A DNA stretch of 64,000 nt from Neodontobutis hainanensis (Eukaryota > Chordata > Actinopteri > Gobiiformes > Odontobutidae): assembly GCA_024349245.1 (NCBI GenBank), contig JALDNG010000004.1, positions 3,148,001-3,212,000 of the forward strand, given 5' to 3'. Below the pieces are notes generated by a model. The model searched no databases, was not told the origin of the DNA, and saw only the letters and a list, made by a program, of their open reading frames with translations. The position numbers and the translations under genes are program-made. Within the stretch, counting starts at the first letter, position 1, and each line of letters opens with the position of its first letter. Below, piece by piece: positions 25,286 to 35,392 of this stretch.

Positions 25286-25513
25286 TTTAACAGAGCATCA
25301 TTATCCTTGCGCTGCAGCTGGACAAAAAAATCCATCTTGAACTGCTTCACTGAACTGGAACTGGAAAGTCTTCAAGGTCCGAACCCTGGCCTTAACGGCT
25401 CGTTGTGTCCAATGATGTGGCAGCACTGACAGCTCTGGGCATGGTTTAGGTTTTTACCGTTAAAAACATAAACTCTGATTGGATAAAACTGCAGTTCATA
25501 AATCCAATCACTC
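25286..25513 (+). repeat. Dispersed repeat family X, copy A
   Basis: Shared landmarks with copies at 51460-51667 (reverse) and 57774-57912 (forward) are tttaacagag, gcgctgcagctgga, aaatccatcttgaactgct, accctggccttaacggctcg, ccaatgatgtggcagcac and ctctgattggataaaa. I do not recognise the family. No coding sequence is seen. Confidence 0.75.
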
Positions 25514-26317
25514 ACCAGAGTTTCATTAAAAGTACCTGCCCTTTAAGCAAACGCATTCAGCAGGAGCCCTCCCAGAGGGTTCTGTGGAACAGACTATGTT
25601 CTGTGGAGCAGAGTCGTTTAGATCATTGCAGTTCGCTTTACTTTTGTAAAATGTAATAGTTTCTGAGCAGTGCTGGTTATAGAAAAAAAAAGGAAACAGA
25701 AACTCACACTGTAGTGAGTCAAGTACTCCTATGACAGTGTCAGAGGAGGTCAGATGAGTATAACAGACTCCATACAAAGAACTAGTCAGTATCTGGACAA
25801 CCATACTTCATGATACAGAAATAACCATTGTAATAACCATATAACTATATTTACAATATCTTTCTTTTTGCTCCATCTTTTGGCCAGACACACAATTTAT
25901 AACTGCAGTTCAAGCTGTATTTCATTTGTGGCTATTTTGGTGAAGACTTTTAATGTGGTCTCCATCTTGAACAGGTGCTTCTAGAAGACTTTTTTTCTTA
26001 ATTTGAATTGAACTCATTCTATTATCTCTCTAAGGCACTAATTCTCAAACATTATTTCACTTTCCAAGTGCCACCTTGAAGCTAAGTAGTATAATAGAGA
26101 GAATATAAGTGCAAGAGTTTGTATGAGAGTACATGTTTATCATTGTTATCTACTGGAAAGAAAGTGCACTTGATTAACAGAAGAATTGTTTTTTTATCTA
26201 GTAATAAGATCTTCAGACCAGAACTGTAATGGTTAGACGATTTCAACTTATTTTGACATTTCAACAACTGTTGCACCTGAGCTTAATGCTCTCCAACATA
26301 TAAGAGCACACAATAAT
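25514..26317. other. Non-coding stretch, nothing recognised
   Basis: The 92-codon minus-strand frame at 25526-25804 shows no domain, and the AT-rich remainder shows nothing. Confidence 0.5.
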
Positions 26318-26631
26318 ACAGCTCTGGGAAAAATTAAGAGAGCACTGGTGGAGAGCAAACCAAAACGCATGAAAGCTATGATTCAAAATCAGGGTTATTC
26401 CACAAAAATGTTGATTTAAGAACTCTTCCTAAGTTAAAACATTAGTATTAGTAGTAGTTAAAACAAATGCTCCAAATTACAATATTTTTATTTGGAATTT
26501 GGGGAAAGTAGTTTATAGAATAAAACAACAATGTTAATTTTACCCAAACACAAACCTATAAATAGTAAAAGAAAAAAGAGAAAGAGAAACTGATAATTTT
26601 GCAGCGGTCTCTTAATTTTTTCCAGAGCTGT
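26318..26631. mobile_element. 314-bp MITE with ~28-bp terminal inverted repeats (Tc1/mariner type)
   Basis: The left end acagctctgggaaaaattaa then gag and the right end, in reverse acagctctggaaaaaattaa then gag, match over about 28 bases with one or two differences. TA precedes the left CAG (26317-26318); the right flank is TT, probably a mutated TA. The interior is AT-rich with no coding capacity. The ends are those of an abundant fish MITE family. TA targeting fits mobilisation by a Tc1/mariner transposase. Confidence 0.85.
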
Positions 26632-27659
26632 TTAAAGCAACAGGTCATTTATAAATGATATTCTTTTGCAGGTTATGCACAGTGTATGTGTAGGCCAACA
26701 CAATGGTCTGAAAACAAACATCTATTTCCTGATTATGATTTTAAATGTCAGTCTCAGAAATATAAAGAGACGGAGACTCCCTTAGTACCACTCAGGAAAG
26801 CCACTAATGGTGCTCGTACCTGGTGTAAGAGATATGCTAAAAATAATGACCAAACCAACCGCGTAACACACATATCCACAGAGAACATTTTACCTACAGA
26901 GATAAAAGACCTTGTCCATAGTCTTTTGACAAATATCTTATCCTACAGCCCATTTCTTTGTCCAACAGCCTGAGGAGTATGAGTAGCAGTCTTCCTTATG
27001 CTCAAATGTTTTACAGCCTGTTCAGACGCAGACAGCAGCTCAGTAATGTTCACAGGTGGCTGTTAGACTTCGCTCAACGATCCCCGCGCTACAGCAAAGA
27101 GAGAGACGTAGCCACAAGGCAAAACCATAAATCACTCCGACTTTCTCTAAATTATAATATTTATTACACGACAAAGTGCGTGTTTACTCTGGTGCTTCAG
27201 GAATGACGGTTTCCATCACCAATCATTCCCTAATAGCACCAAGAGAGTCGAGTTTTGACATGGGCTAATTAAAAAAGTACAGCAGAAGGAGGATTGCAGG
27301 TTGAAGAAGTGTATACTGTGTGTGTTACTTTATGTATTCGTGGAATATCCATGAAACTTAATGTTGATCTTCACTTTACGTTAATGTATGTTTTGTAGGT
27401 TTAGTGATGTGTAGGCTAATCCCGTCAGGCAGATCTAAGTTATTTTTTTCCAATTAGGGCAATCACTACATTCTTACAGACATCATGATTTATTGTAAAT
27501 TAATATCTGCCCTGTAATGTGATTATACCTTTATCACAGTCTAAATGGAAATCACATTTTATTGTTCTATATGGTACCATGTGATTCCCACTACACTGTG
27601 TTATAGCGACCTGTGACGTGCAGCTTTTAGCCTGTGTAGCCTAAATGCTCATAAAGTGA
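26632..27659. other. Non-coding stretch, nothing recognised
   Basis: Two overlapping frames (95 and 82 codons, 26686-27206) have unremarkable composition and no known motif. Confidence 0.5.
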
Positions 27660-28050
27660 AGAAGAAGCTAAGCTGCAAGGTGAAGCTCTGAGTTTATTGG
27701 TCGAGCTGCGTTCCTTCTCTCATATATTGACATGAGCTCTGGGTCATGACTGAAAGGACATGATCCCTAATACAGGTGGCCGAAATGAGTTTTTTGCCGC
27801 AGGGTGGTTGGGCCTTAGAGTCACTAGGGAGGAGCTCGGCGTAGAGCTGAGGTGGCTCGGGCATCTGTTCTGGATGCCCCCAGAACACCTCCCTGGGGAG
27901 GTGTTCTGGGCCTGTCCCACCGTGAGGAGGCCCCATGGAAAACCTGAGACACACAGGAGGACTTGGGTTTCTCGGCTGGCCTGGGGATGCCTTGTTATCA
28001 AGCTGGAGGAAGTGTCTAGGGAGTGGGAAGTCTCTACTTAGACTGCTGCC
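27660..28050 (+). mobile_element. 5'-truncated, decayed Rex3-like 3' fragment
   Basis: From gaagaagctaagctgcaagg to gactgctgcctgg the sequence follows the last ~470 bases of the copy at 42.3-45.6 kb in the same order. Shared blocks include a version of GTTCCTNCTCTCA, gagctctgggtcatgactga, gaggtggctcgggcatctgt and gtttctcggctggcctgggg. About 60 bases are missing in the middle relative to 45270-45360, and the GATG tail is gone. The 85-120-codon open frames seen here on either strand are shadows of this relic. The divergence suggests it is older than the full-length copy. Confidence 0.88.
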
Positions 28051-28079
28051 TGGCAAATGAACAGTTTTAATGTATCAAG

Positions 28080-28647
28080 TGAAATGGTGCTTTTATTGAA
28101 TCAGTTTTATCCTTCTGTATTCCTGCCTGGTTTGGAAGCCTCTCACTGACAAAAACAGACTAGGTAGTCTGGTCAAAGTGGCCAGTAAGATTTCAGGGAG
28201 AAGTCAGGCTCAGCTGTGGGACATTTACAGCAGACAGGTGCAGAGGAAGGCTGGTGCTATAGCGCAGTCCCAGGACCATCCCCTCAGAAGGGAGTTTCAG
28301 CTGCTGCCCTCTGGGGGGCGCTACAGCGGTCTGGGCTGTAGGGCAAAAAGATTGAACATGTTTTTACCAACAGCTGTGAGGCACTTCAAAGGCACATAGC
28401 ACTTTGTAATTTCAAATACCGAACAAATTTTGCACAAAAATAACTGCTTGTTTGCACACTTTATTTGTTCATGTTTTTAATTCCATTTTGCACTTTGTTA
28501 TCTTTGTGATTTTAGTGATTTCCATTGTTGATTCTGCTCTTGGGTTGTTGTTGATGTGTACTTTTATGTTGTATGTTTTTAAGGAGCATGATGCTGCAAG
28601 AATAACTTACCCAAGAGGGATAATAAAGAAACTTTGAACTTTGAACT
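28080..28647 (+). mobile_element. 3' end of a CR1/L2-type non-LTR retrotransposon
   Basis: The fragment opens with codons for ESVLSFCIPAWFGSLSLT from 28098. A stop/frameshift follows near 28160, then LGSLVKVASKISGRSQAQL, QDHPLRREFQLLPSGGRY and FLPTAVRHFKG, with a stop near 28399. This is the conserved C-terminal block that follows the reverse transcriptase in many fish CR1/L2-superfamily LINEs. About 250 bases of 3' UTR end with gggataataaag and the repeated unit tttgaac (28625-28647), a typical L2-like tail. It is heavily 5'-truncated and lies just downstream of the Rex3-like fragment on the same strand. The exact family (L2, Rex1/Babar or another) is not decided. Confidence 0.75.
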
Positions 28648-30004
28648 CCAGATAAGTGGAAGAATATGGATGGAACAGCCAGTAAACAGCATTTTGTGAA
28701 CATATTTGTCATAAAAAGGGTTATACATATACATATGTAACTCACTATTTTCCAGATATTTTTAAACCACAGATCACAAGTCCTAGTAAGAACATGTCCG
28801 AGACCCATTCTGGGGTCCTGTCCCACCAGTTGAGTCAATAAAAACATTTCAGTTAATTTAAACACAGGCACAAAGGCACATCGGCAAAACATAGTCCAAT
28901 AGTTATTCATAAATGTCTAATGTCAGCAGAGAATGGGTGTGTTTGACAATCACTGCGGCAGTTCATAAATAATCAATGCTTAGGTGTAATTTGTCTGCTT
29001 GTGTCAATCCGTTTATCAACTTAAATAAATCTGTATCAGCGTTGCAAAGGAATTAACAGCCACTGCTTTGTGTAAACACAGCAGGTCTCACAATTTGGGG
29101 GAAGAAGTGTTGTTTATAATTTCACTGTGCACAAGAGGGAGCCATATGGATTTTTATTGGAACGTGTCTCCTCTCAACAGACGGACTCGAGCAAGGTGTG
29201 CAGCGTCTGAAAATATTATCATAAATATGGGCTTTCGAAGAGATTTTGCTGTAAATTGAGTCTCAGACGAAACAGCAGACACCAAATCCAGGTTTATTTG
29301 ATTTTGTAGCAATTTTATAAAAGGGGATTTTGAATAATTGTTTACCTGTTTGCAGAGTCTTCTCAGTTTAATGGGGGCTTAGTTGGAAAAGGCAACATAG
29401 ACGTGGCTATAGTTATAATCAATGTTTGACAAATAGGGTGAGAATAATGTGCATGGAGATCATACCAGGGCTCATTCACGTGTTCTCACAGCAATCGCAA
29501 GTACTTTTTATGCACTTATTGCAATTTTCAAGGTTTAAAGGATCTTAGAATAAAATAATTTTTATGAGTGAGTAATTTTTCAGTCCTCTTTAACTTGAAC
29601 TCTTTTGATCTGATATTGTTGTATAAGTATTCCACTTTATTGCAATGTGAATAAAATAATGCCAACTGTTTGGAAATAGAGTACAGAAAATGACAAAGAC
29701 CAGCATAAAGAGAAAAGAAGTGGGTGGAAAAAAGCAAACTACAAATCTTGTTTTACTAAAGTGAAAAGAGAACTCGCTCCTTAAATACAAGATAAATAGA
29801 TAACTAAAACTTAAATATGGTTAAATATTAGCATATTTTATTTAATAAGTACTCAAGTATCAGTAAATCCCTAATCTTTTCACTTAAATGTGGTTTGTGT
29901 GTTAATATACTGTATGTCACTTAAATTGTATTATTGGTGCTGCCACAGATTTATTTTATAGACAACACTGCAGGAAAGAACACACATCCATACATACGTC
30001 CATT
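28648..30004. other. Non-coding AT-rich stretch
   Basis: Nothing supported. The 132-codon minus-strand frame at 28512-28910 overlaps the LINE tail and is a shadow. Confidence 0.55.
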
Positions 30005-30180
30005 TTGTCCAAACACATTCATTTTCTACCTCTGATCTTCTGTTACGGGTCACAGGGCGCTGAAGCCTATCCCAGTTGCTTTGGGCATCAGGTATATGTT
30101 GGAAAAACAGTTAATCGCAGGGCTAAAACTTGGAGACAGACAACCATTCTCACTCTAATTCAAATATACATGCATGAATT
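30005..30180 (-). mobile_element. Fragment of a common fish retro-repeat (reverse orientation)
   Basis: The pieces attcattttctacc, gggtcacagggcgctgaagc, ctatcccagttgctttgggc, agttaatcgcagggct and agacagacaaccattctcac occur in the order of a widespread fish interspersed repeat whose forward strand ends ctgggataggctcca then a gatgg-type tail. The family is not assigned. A forward fragment of the same repeat lies at 32565-32712. Confidence 0.6.
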
Positions 30181-31588
30181 TACAAACAAATAATAATTCA
30201 CTGTATTTTGTAGGTGTCCGGTCACACTTAAAACAAAATTTATTTTTACATTGGAGTCAAGGTTTTTTTTTGGGATTGGTGGTTATTTAATCTTAAACTT
30301 AAATGACTAGGTGTCACACAACAAACACAGTTTAGTCACACTGAACATATTTACTTAACACTACAACTGCAGTTTATGGACATGGACAGAAGCTAATTCC
30401 TAAAATGTTTTGAAAGCAAACTGAAGCGGGAAGAAAATACATAATGAAATGAGCACAAATATACTGACAATATAATTTTGTACCATGTTGTTGGAAAAAA
30501 TATATTTGAATCTGGTGCAAACCTCTGCTTTATGTTCCCAGAGCTTGACTCATCAGATTTTGTCTCAGTTTAGAGAATGTCTACTTGTCGTGTCAGCAGC
30601 AAAGTCTGTATAATTCAGTTTTACATTGAGTTCTTTGTCACAGACATTCTGTAGTCATTCTTTTTTTCACAGTGTAACATTGTTTTACACGCTATAACTG
30701 AATACAGCAGCTTCAGAGAGGGAACAATGTTTTATGGCTAAGGACGGCCTTTCAGTTACTCAGTCTCTAAATTTTAACTTATTATTGAATCAGAAATGAG
30801 TAAAAGATACATGCTTATTTAAAATCCTTGTTGGGTTCAACTGTTGGAAATCACTTGGGACTATGTTAAGCAAGAACCACAAGGAAAAATACAAAAAACA
30901 ACCCCTTTTGTAAAACTATAAACACATAACTAGAGGCTTATTTTATGTTAGTCTATTGGAAAATGGAAAAAAGTGATTTGTAAACTTTGTCTCCCAGAAG
31001 GTTCTGGTTTTATTTACCAGCTACCACCCAAAAATATTTGCAAAAAAGGTTAATAAATCAAAGAAAATCTGGTTAATGTACCTTGTAGATGTAAATTCCA
31101 GATGGAATTTTAAGGAAATACGGGAGTAAAATAGTAACTAACGCTCTCAGAGAAACTGTCCTGTCAGCTGCTGTCCTCCCTCTGTGCAGACTTATTACAC
31201 ATCCAATCCCACCCTCAACACGTTCCTGACGAGTCCTATAACACACTGTGCTGTCATCCTGCCACAGACGTCCGCACACACACCTCCTGTACTGTCGTGA
31301 AGGTCGGGTTTCTCATCAGTGTCCTGTCTGAGTGTGTGGACCACAGACATAACAAAGCAGCAGCTCTCCAAAGCTACTACAGGGGTTTAGCTGAGCCGCA
31401 GACACTCATTTATGAGCCAATTAATGTAGACAAGACAGAGTAATACAAGACAGAACGAGGTAAGTGTATGATTTGTATTTATTCTATGTATTTTTCATAT
31501 TTTCTTGTGATTTTAAATGATTTCCTATATTTGGTAACTTATTCAACTTAGACACTTTGAAGGAAATATTATTTAGAGTCTGCATCTT
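30181..31588. other. Non-coding AT-rich stretch upstream of the Penelope relic
   Basis: I found no reverse transcriptase motifs here, so the Penelope copy is truncated close to 31589. Confidence 0.5.
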
Positions 31589-32110
31589 TTGTACATGTGG
31601 CAAAGTCAACTAAAGAAAAGTTCAAGTGTGACTTTACATCAGACTGTATGTGATAACGATGTGGGTGAAACCAAGCAACTGCGTCACAGAAGGACGTATC
31701 AGCACAGAAGACCCAATCCTGGTGGACCTGAGTCAGTAGTGCACCTCCATTTAAAAGAGAGTGGTCACTCCTTTTGGGACAGAAATGTCCAAATCTTGGC
31801 CAGGGAGTCCATGTGGTTTGAACGCGGAGTGAAAAAAGCTATTTTTGTTCAAGTAGAACAGCCGTCATTAAACAGAGGATGGGGCTGAGGCACAATCTGT
31901 CACCTGTGTGTTAAAGTCCAGACAGAGACAGTTCCACCAGAACAACAAACCATCAACTTTCTGGAGGAGTATAATACCTGGTTTATCCACATCCTCTAAG
32001 GGATATAAATTCATTTCACAGACCAGTCTACTTCAGAATCCCTTGGATGAAGGAAGAAACGCCTTCTGCTTCCAAACCATGTCCAGATGCCTTCTCTTAA
32101 CCCTTTAGCA
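31589..32110 (+). mobile_element. Penelope-like element relic: GIY-YIG endonuclease C-terminus plus 3' region
   Basis: A 99-codon open frame (31589-31888) contains VGETKQLRHRR, YQHRR, SVVHLHLKESGHSF, VQILARESMWFERGVKKAIF and QPSLNRGWG. This matches the C-terminal half of the GIY-YIG nuclease fused to the reverse transcriptase of Penelope-like retroelements, as found in fish. In full elements the nuclease nicks DNA for integration. The YIG part reads DVG here, so the catalytic motif is degraded, and the first GIY block and the whole reverse transcriptase are absent. The frame ends at TGA where full copies continue LRHHLSPTY. The sequence to about 32110 (ggatgaaggaagaaacgcct, then gtccagatgccttctcttaa) resembles the usual downstream region of these elements. 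Confidence 0.8.
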
Positions 32111-32564
32111 TCAGGCTACATATGCTGTAATTTAATTTGTTGCTTCTAGAAAAAAACTTTTTGGAGCCAATAAGAAGAGAATGGAACGTGTAGCTTAACT
32201 TTTCCATTTGGGCTAATAAGTAAGGCAGTCTAATGCATCCATTTCATTGCCATTAGTCTTCCAGTGGTCCATTACGACAGATGGCAGCACGAAATACAAA
32301 CAGGGCAAAACACATGCTGTCAGTCGAGCAAAGGGGTAATTTATTGCTACTTCTGAACAGAAATAAATCCTATACACACTGAAATCATTGTATTGTTAAG
32401 AACAACTCAAGCTAAAAAGCACGAGGAAAAAAAAGTGTGTGGACAACAGTAAGCTGTAAATTTTTCAGTTAAGTGTGTAGGAAAAAGGAAGGAAAATGTT
32501 TAAATACATTAACATAAATATTTACAGTCTTTAATTTTCTAAACACGATTAATGCTCCTGCATG
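32111..32564. other. Non-coding gap between two repeat fragments
   Basis: Nothing recognised. Confidence 0.5.
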
Positions 32565-32712
32565 TACACATGAATTGGTGAAAATAAATTGCCCCAGTGA
32601 ATTGAATGCCATTAATGGGCCATTGTCCAGGGTGTACCCAGCTCCAGAACAAAGCTGCTGGGATAGGCTCCACCCACCAATAAGAGGAAGAAGATGAATG
32701 ATTTCCCAAAAC
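32565..32712 (+). mobile_element. Fragment of a common fish retro-repeat (forward orientation)
   Basis: The key blocks are gtccagggtgtacccagctc, gctgggataggctccaccca and the final gaagaagatgaatgat, corresponding to the usual gaagatggatgg tail. It is the reverse complement counterpart of the fragment at 30005-30180. Confidence 0.6.
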
Positions 32713-34984
32713 ATTGTAATGCAACATAAAAGGTGAACATTTATTTCTTTATGCCTCACATATGCTACAGTTTTACAATCTCATTTCATTGTTTAACAGA
32801 AGCTGTATTCTTAATGAGAGCACATAATCCAGCACTGACACAGGCTATAATCCAAAATGTTAAGGTTTTATAAGACTATTTAGGAAAAAAAAATGTAAAA
32901 CTAATCACTTTTTGAAAATGTCACTCATGGGATGTAATCAGGAACACAGCGTCCGCTGATCTGGAATCAACTATGACATATTTAAAACACCCCAAGTGAA
33001 AATGTGCAACATTATCTGTGTTGTAAGACCACTTTAACCAAGACCATGATAAGACCAGGAAACTTTCAGGGACTGAGACACTTAAATACCAACTCCAAGA
33101 GAAGGCACAGTTAGATGAATATTTATTTAATTAAAATAATTAAAAAAAAGAGTGTAAAATGGAAAAATAAATAACTGTAATATTGTGGTCTTGATTTAAA
33201 ACCCCAAAACTCTTTCTATAAAAAGTGAAAAGCAAGTATTTGAAAATAAAAAAAAAAAAGTTTTTGCAGCTGTTCAACTCGATTAGGTTTATGTCCATAC
33301 TTAACTTATTCAAAGACAATTGCAGGATTTTACAGCTTCCTGGTACATTATCCTGTGGTGCAAAGACAGCGACGTATATTGCTCTATACAGTGAGAGAAA
33401 CATCCATCACCTGTATGAAAACATACCACAAGGATTCACAACATTACAGCTGTGCCTTTACGATATACAACTACATAAATGAATCCTCCAACAGCTCTAT
33501 ATCACACACTGTGTTTTAACTTAAAAGAACTGCGGCAAATGTTCCTTTGTAGGATATATTGGAATAAAGAGATATGGTAAAGTGCTGCTGAATTGCTGGT
33601 CATAAAAGTAACATTTATGAGACATGGTAATTAAATCTGAAAAAGAAAGAAAAATCCACTTTTAACAAAAAAAGGTGAAAGCGTATACAGCTGCGATGGT
33701 CATTTAGTCACAGCAGATGATGTGTGGATGTTGCGTTTTCTTTTCACAGGTCTAGACTCAATCTGAACCCACTCTGCGGCTGAAAAAGAAGGTCGAACTT
33801 TGACCTGTAGCACTCAACAAAGCACAATCGCACACACAAACTAAGTCCGCCATATTATAAAGTATATAGCAGCACACAGCGTTTTCACTCACGCAAGCGG
33901 CAAAAGTTTTCTCTTCAGTCTAGACATGTGGGCAGAATAATGACAGAGTGAGGCTGAGCGAAAGTGACAGAGTGCGCCAAACAGGGACTGAGACAGAGAT
34001 AATGAGAATAAAAAAAAGGCCAGAGAGAAAAGTAGCAAACAACGAGGGAGGAATGAGCAGACAGCGGTGGGTGGGAGACAACACATCGGGCTGAAGACAC
34101 CGTGACCTCCAGCTACAGCCGGAAGATCGGGCTGAACGAGTTAGAGAGCCGAGGTGTGGACTTCAATCAAGCATAAGTCGAGACTCCCAGACTTTTCCTG
34201 CTTTTACCTGTGACTTGAATTAATGACTCAATACTTCCACAAGCCTTGCACCCTGCACATAAACAGATTAACCAGCAAAGAGTTGGAGCGCACAGTGCTT
34301 TATATACATTAGAGGCACGAATACCCAGGCTGGTGCACTTTCTTGATAAATATGATGATCAGAGGCTCTGGGAAATTGGACAAATTATAGGTATTTTTCT
34401 TTGAGCCCAGACAACCACACAATGAAAATTTGTTTCTTGAACTCAAGGCAAGATTATTCTCTTTTTTCTCACTAAAAGTTTTTTTTGTCCTTGACTTCTG
34501 GTGGTTAAAGTGATGTAAGTCAGGTGTATAGCCAATTTATTAGCATTAAGGTCCATTCAAACGAAAGTTTTAGTGAGCACTTTTACACATACTTGCTCAG
34601 AGATTAAAAGTCTGTTTCTTAAAACTTTATGATGCAGTCACACTGGGGTCGATCTGTGCCGTGCCAAAGCAAAAATTGTGCCCTTCTACCCTATCACACT
34701 GCCACAAGCCTGACCCGAGCCTGGGTATTGTTACCTGTAGTATACTCTACGTTATATCATTGTAAAGTGCTCTTTTCTTTATGAACAAAAAAGTGCCTAC
34801 CTTTGCAATAGACTACTTGGTTTGTTTTTACATGAAATATGTATGTGTGCCCAACTTTTAAGAGTCAAAACTCAACTTCAGGCTAAAGAATAAACTCTTC
34901 ATTGGTATTAATGTTGACAGAAACTAAGGTTTGTTCAATTCAAATTGTTAGAAACATATTTTTGTAAAGTGTTGGAGCTGCATT
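32713..34984. other. 2.3-kb non-coding stretch
   Basis: An A-run lies at 33249-33259 and a purine-rich tract at 33935-34080. No gene is seen. Confidence 0.5.
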
Positions 34985-35392
34985 TGAAGCCAAGAATCAT
35001 GACGGTCGAGCCAGACATTGTGATCTGGAGCGAGAGGAGGTGACAAAAAAGTGTGCAGGAAAAGAAGTGGAATAAAAGGTAGCTGCAGCAAGACAAAATA
35101 CACATGTGTGAATGAAGAGGGACCCAAGTGGAACGTTGAGGTTACAGGGAGCAGAGGTCAAGAAGGTTCAGAGTCCAGAGTGTGGAAAAGAGGTGAAGAG
35201 GCACATGAAGCAGGATGAAATGGGTGGAGAAAAGTGTCATGTGTGATAAAAGAGTGCCAGCAAGAATAAAAGGGGAAGGCGTATGGGACAGTAGTGTAGA
35301 CCAGAGGCACTGAAGCACTGAGGAAAAGACAAGAGCAGGAAGATGTTGAGGTTGTCTTTGGGAGTGACGAAGATGGATAGGTTCTCAATTCT
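34985..35392 (+). mobile_element. Fragment of an RTE (BovB-like) LINE, C-terminal coding region, decayed
   Basis: Recognisable pieces in order are: agcaagacaaaatacacatg (codons for SKTKYTC), gtgaatgaagagggacccaa (VNERDPS), aggttacagggagcagaggt, gtgtggaaaagaggtgaaga, gggtggagaaaagtgtcatg, and a final stretch coding MLRLSLGVTKMDR (35343-35381). This order is that of the post-reverse-transcriptase region of a very common fish LINE with BovB/RTE-like organisation. Several deletions, including the KYLGS block, and frame changes leave no usable frame. The naming as RTE/BovB-like is tentative; the identity as LINE coding sequence is firmer. Confidence 0.7.
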
